This document shows, one piece after another, positions 6,047 to 6,147 of a stretch of 6,147 bases of DNA. A model generated the notes under the pieces. It worked only from the letters and a program-made list of their open reading frames with translations, had not been told where the DNA came from and ran no database searches. Location: NCBI GenBank assembly GCA_045118155.1, contig JBGUXS010000011.1:1-6147 (forward strand), in the 5' to 3' direction. The position numbers and the translations under genes were made by a program. Source of the stretch: JBGUXS01 sp045118155. Its GTDB lineage: Bacteria > Pseudomonadota > Alphaproteobacteria > CAAHEQ01 > UBA3637. Positions within the stretch are counted from its first letter, which is position 1. Every line of letters starts with the position of its first letter.

Positions 6047-6072
6047 GATCGCCCTTTACGGGCGATTTTTTT
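6047..6072 (+). terminator. Rho-independent terminator of the tRNA-Pro gene
   Basis: ATCGCCC (6048-6054) and GGGCGAT (6060-6066) form a perfect 7-bp stem with a TTTAC loop, followed by a T-run to 6072. A run of six A on the 5' side (6041-6046) makes it usable on the - strand too. With one bulged A the stem extends outward so that GACCAT (6035-6040), which includes the tRNA CCA end, pairs with ATGGTC (6073-6078). Confidence 0.9.
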
Positions 6073-6110
6073 ATGGTCTGGGCTGGCGGGTGAATGAACC
6101 CACTGTTCGG

Positions 6111-6140
6111 GCCCTTTTGAAGCGTAGTATTCAAAAGGGC
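6111..6140. repeat. 11-bp perfect inverted repeat at the right edge
   Basis: GCCCTTTTGAA (6111-6121) and TTCAAAAGGGC (6130-6140) are perfect complements around the 8-nt loop GCGTAGTA. No T-run follows within the visible bases on either strand, so it is not an obvious terminator. It lies in the last stretch (6079-6147), which looks richer in G+C than the rest and holds no gene I can support. It may belong to the next gene, a dispersed repeat or an operator outside view. Confidence 0.55.
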
Positions 6141-6147
6141 GACGAGT

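Noticed and set aside
6079..6147. Gene fragment at the right edge
   Set aside because: Some frames are open on both strands over this short stretch, but none shows a start with a ribosome-binding site or a recognisable peptide, and one - strand frame reads back through the terminator and tRNA.
1..6147. CRISPR array, insertion sequence or toxin-antitoxin pair
   Set aside because: No regularly spaced direct repeats, transposase-like protein, terminal inverted repeats or small paired genes were seen on either strand.

Overview
The window is an A+T-rich piece of bacterial chromosome from what is most likely a Gram-negative, probably a proteobacterium. The main support is a membrane sulfatase-fold protein that closely resembles E. 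coli OpgB/MdoB, the periplasmic-glucan phosphoglycerol transferase, including its cysteine pattern. A lipoprotein with a non-Asp +2 residue, as expected for outer-membrane sorting, and a tRNA with an encoded CCA end agree with this. An alphaproteobacterium is my best guess, but nothing here fixes the lineage.

Left part (1-1555): the C-terminal end of a probable CotH-type surface/spore-coat kinase protein overlaps by 8 nt a complete VTC-domain (polyphosphate polymerase type) gene on the + strand. A DUF4956 membrane protein gene faces it on the - strand, and the two stop codons touch with no base between them. CotH, VTC and DUF4956 genes are known to travel together; here the trio is kept but the DUF4956 gene is inverted. 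A 12-bp perfect inverted repeat in the DUF4956 leader covers its only visible ribosome-binding site.

Middle (1621-5145): a SpoIIE-type PP2C phosphatase with a periplasmic dCache-like sensor, HAMP domain and intact metal-binding motifs runs on the - strand from a clear sigma-70 promoter. It lies upstream of the DUF4956 gene on the same strand, so the two may be co-transcribed. Divergently, the OpgB-like transferase starts after a good sigma-70 promoter and a leader holding a terminator-like hairpin.

Right part (5148-6147): a cysteine-rich lipoprotein of unknown function (- strand) converges with the OpgB-like gene at 2 bp spacing. A tRNA-Pro(GGG) with its own promoter and strong terminator follows. 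The last ~70 bases hold no gene I can support, but contain an 11-bp perfect inverted repeat.

Most of the content has an envelope theme: surface protein modification, polyphosphate or related polyanion chemistry, phosphoglycerol transfer, a membrane sensor phosphatase and a lipoprotein. No complete new system is evident. The best leads are the rearranged CotH/VTC/DUF4956 module beside a sensor phosphatase, and the two leader hairpins.
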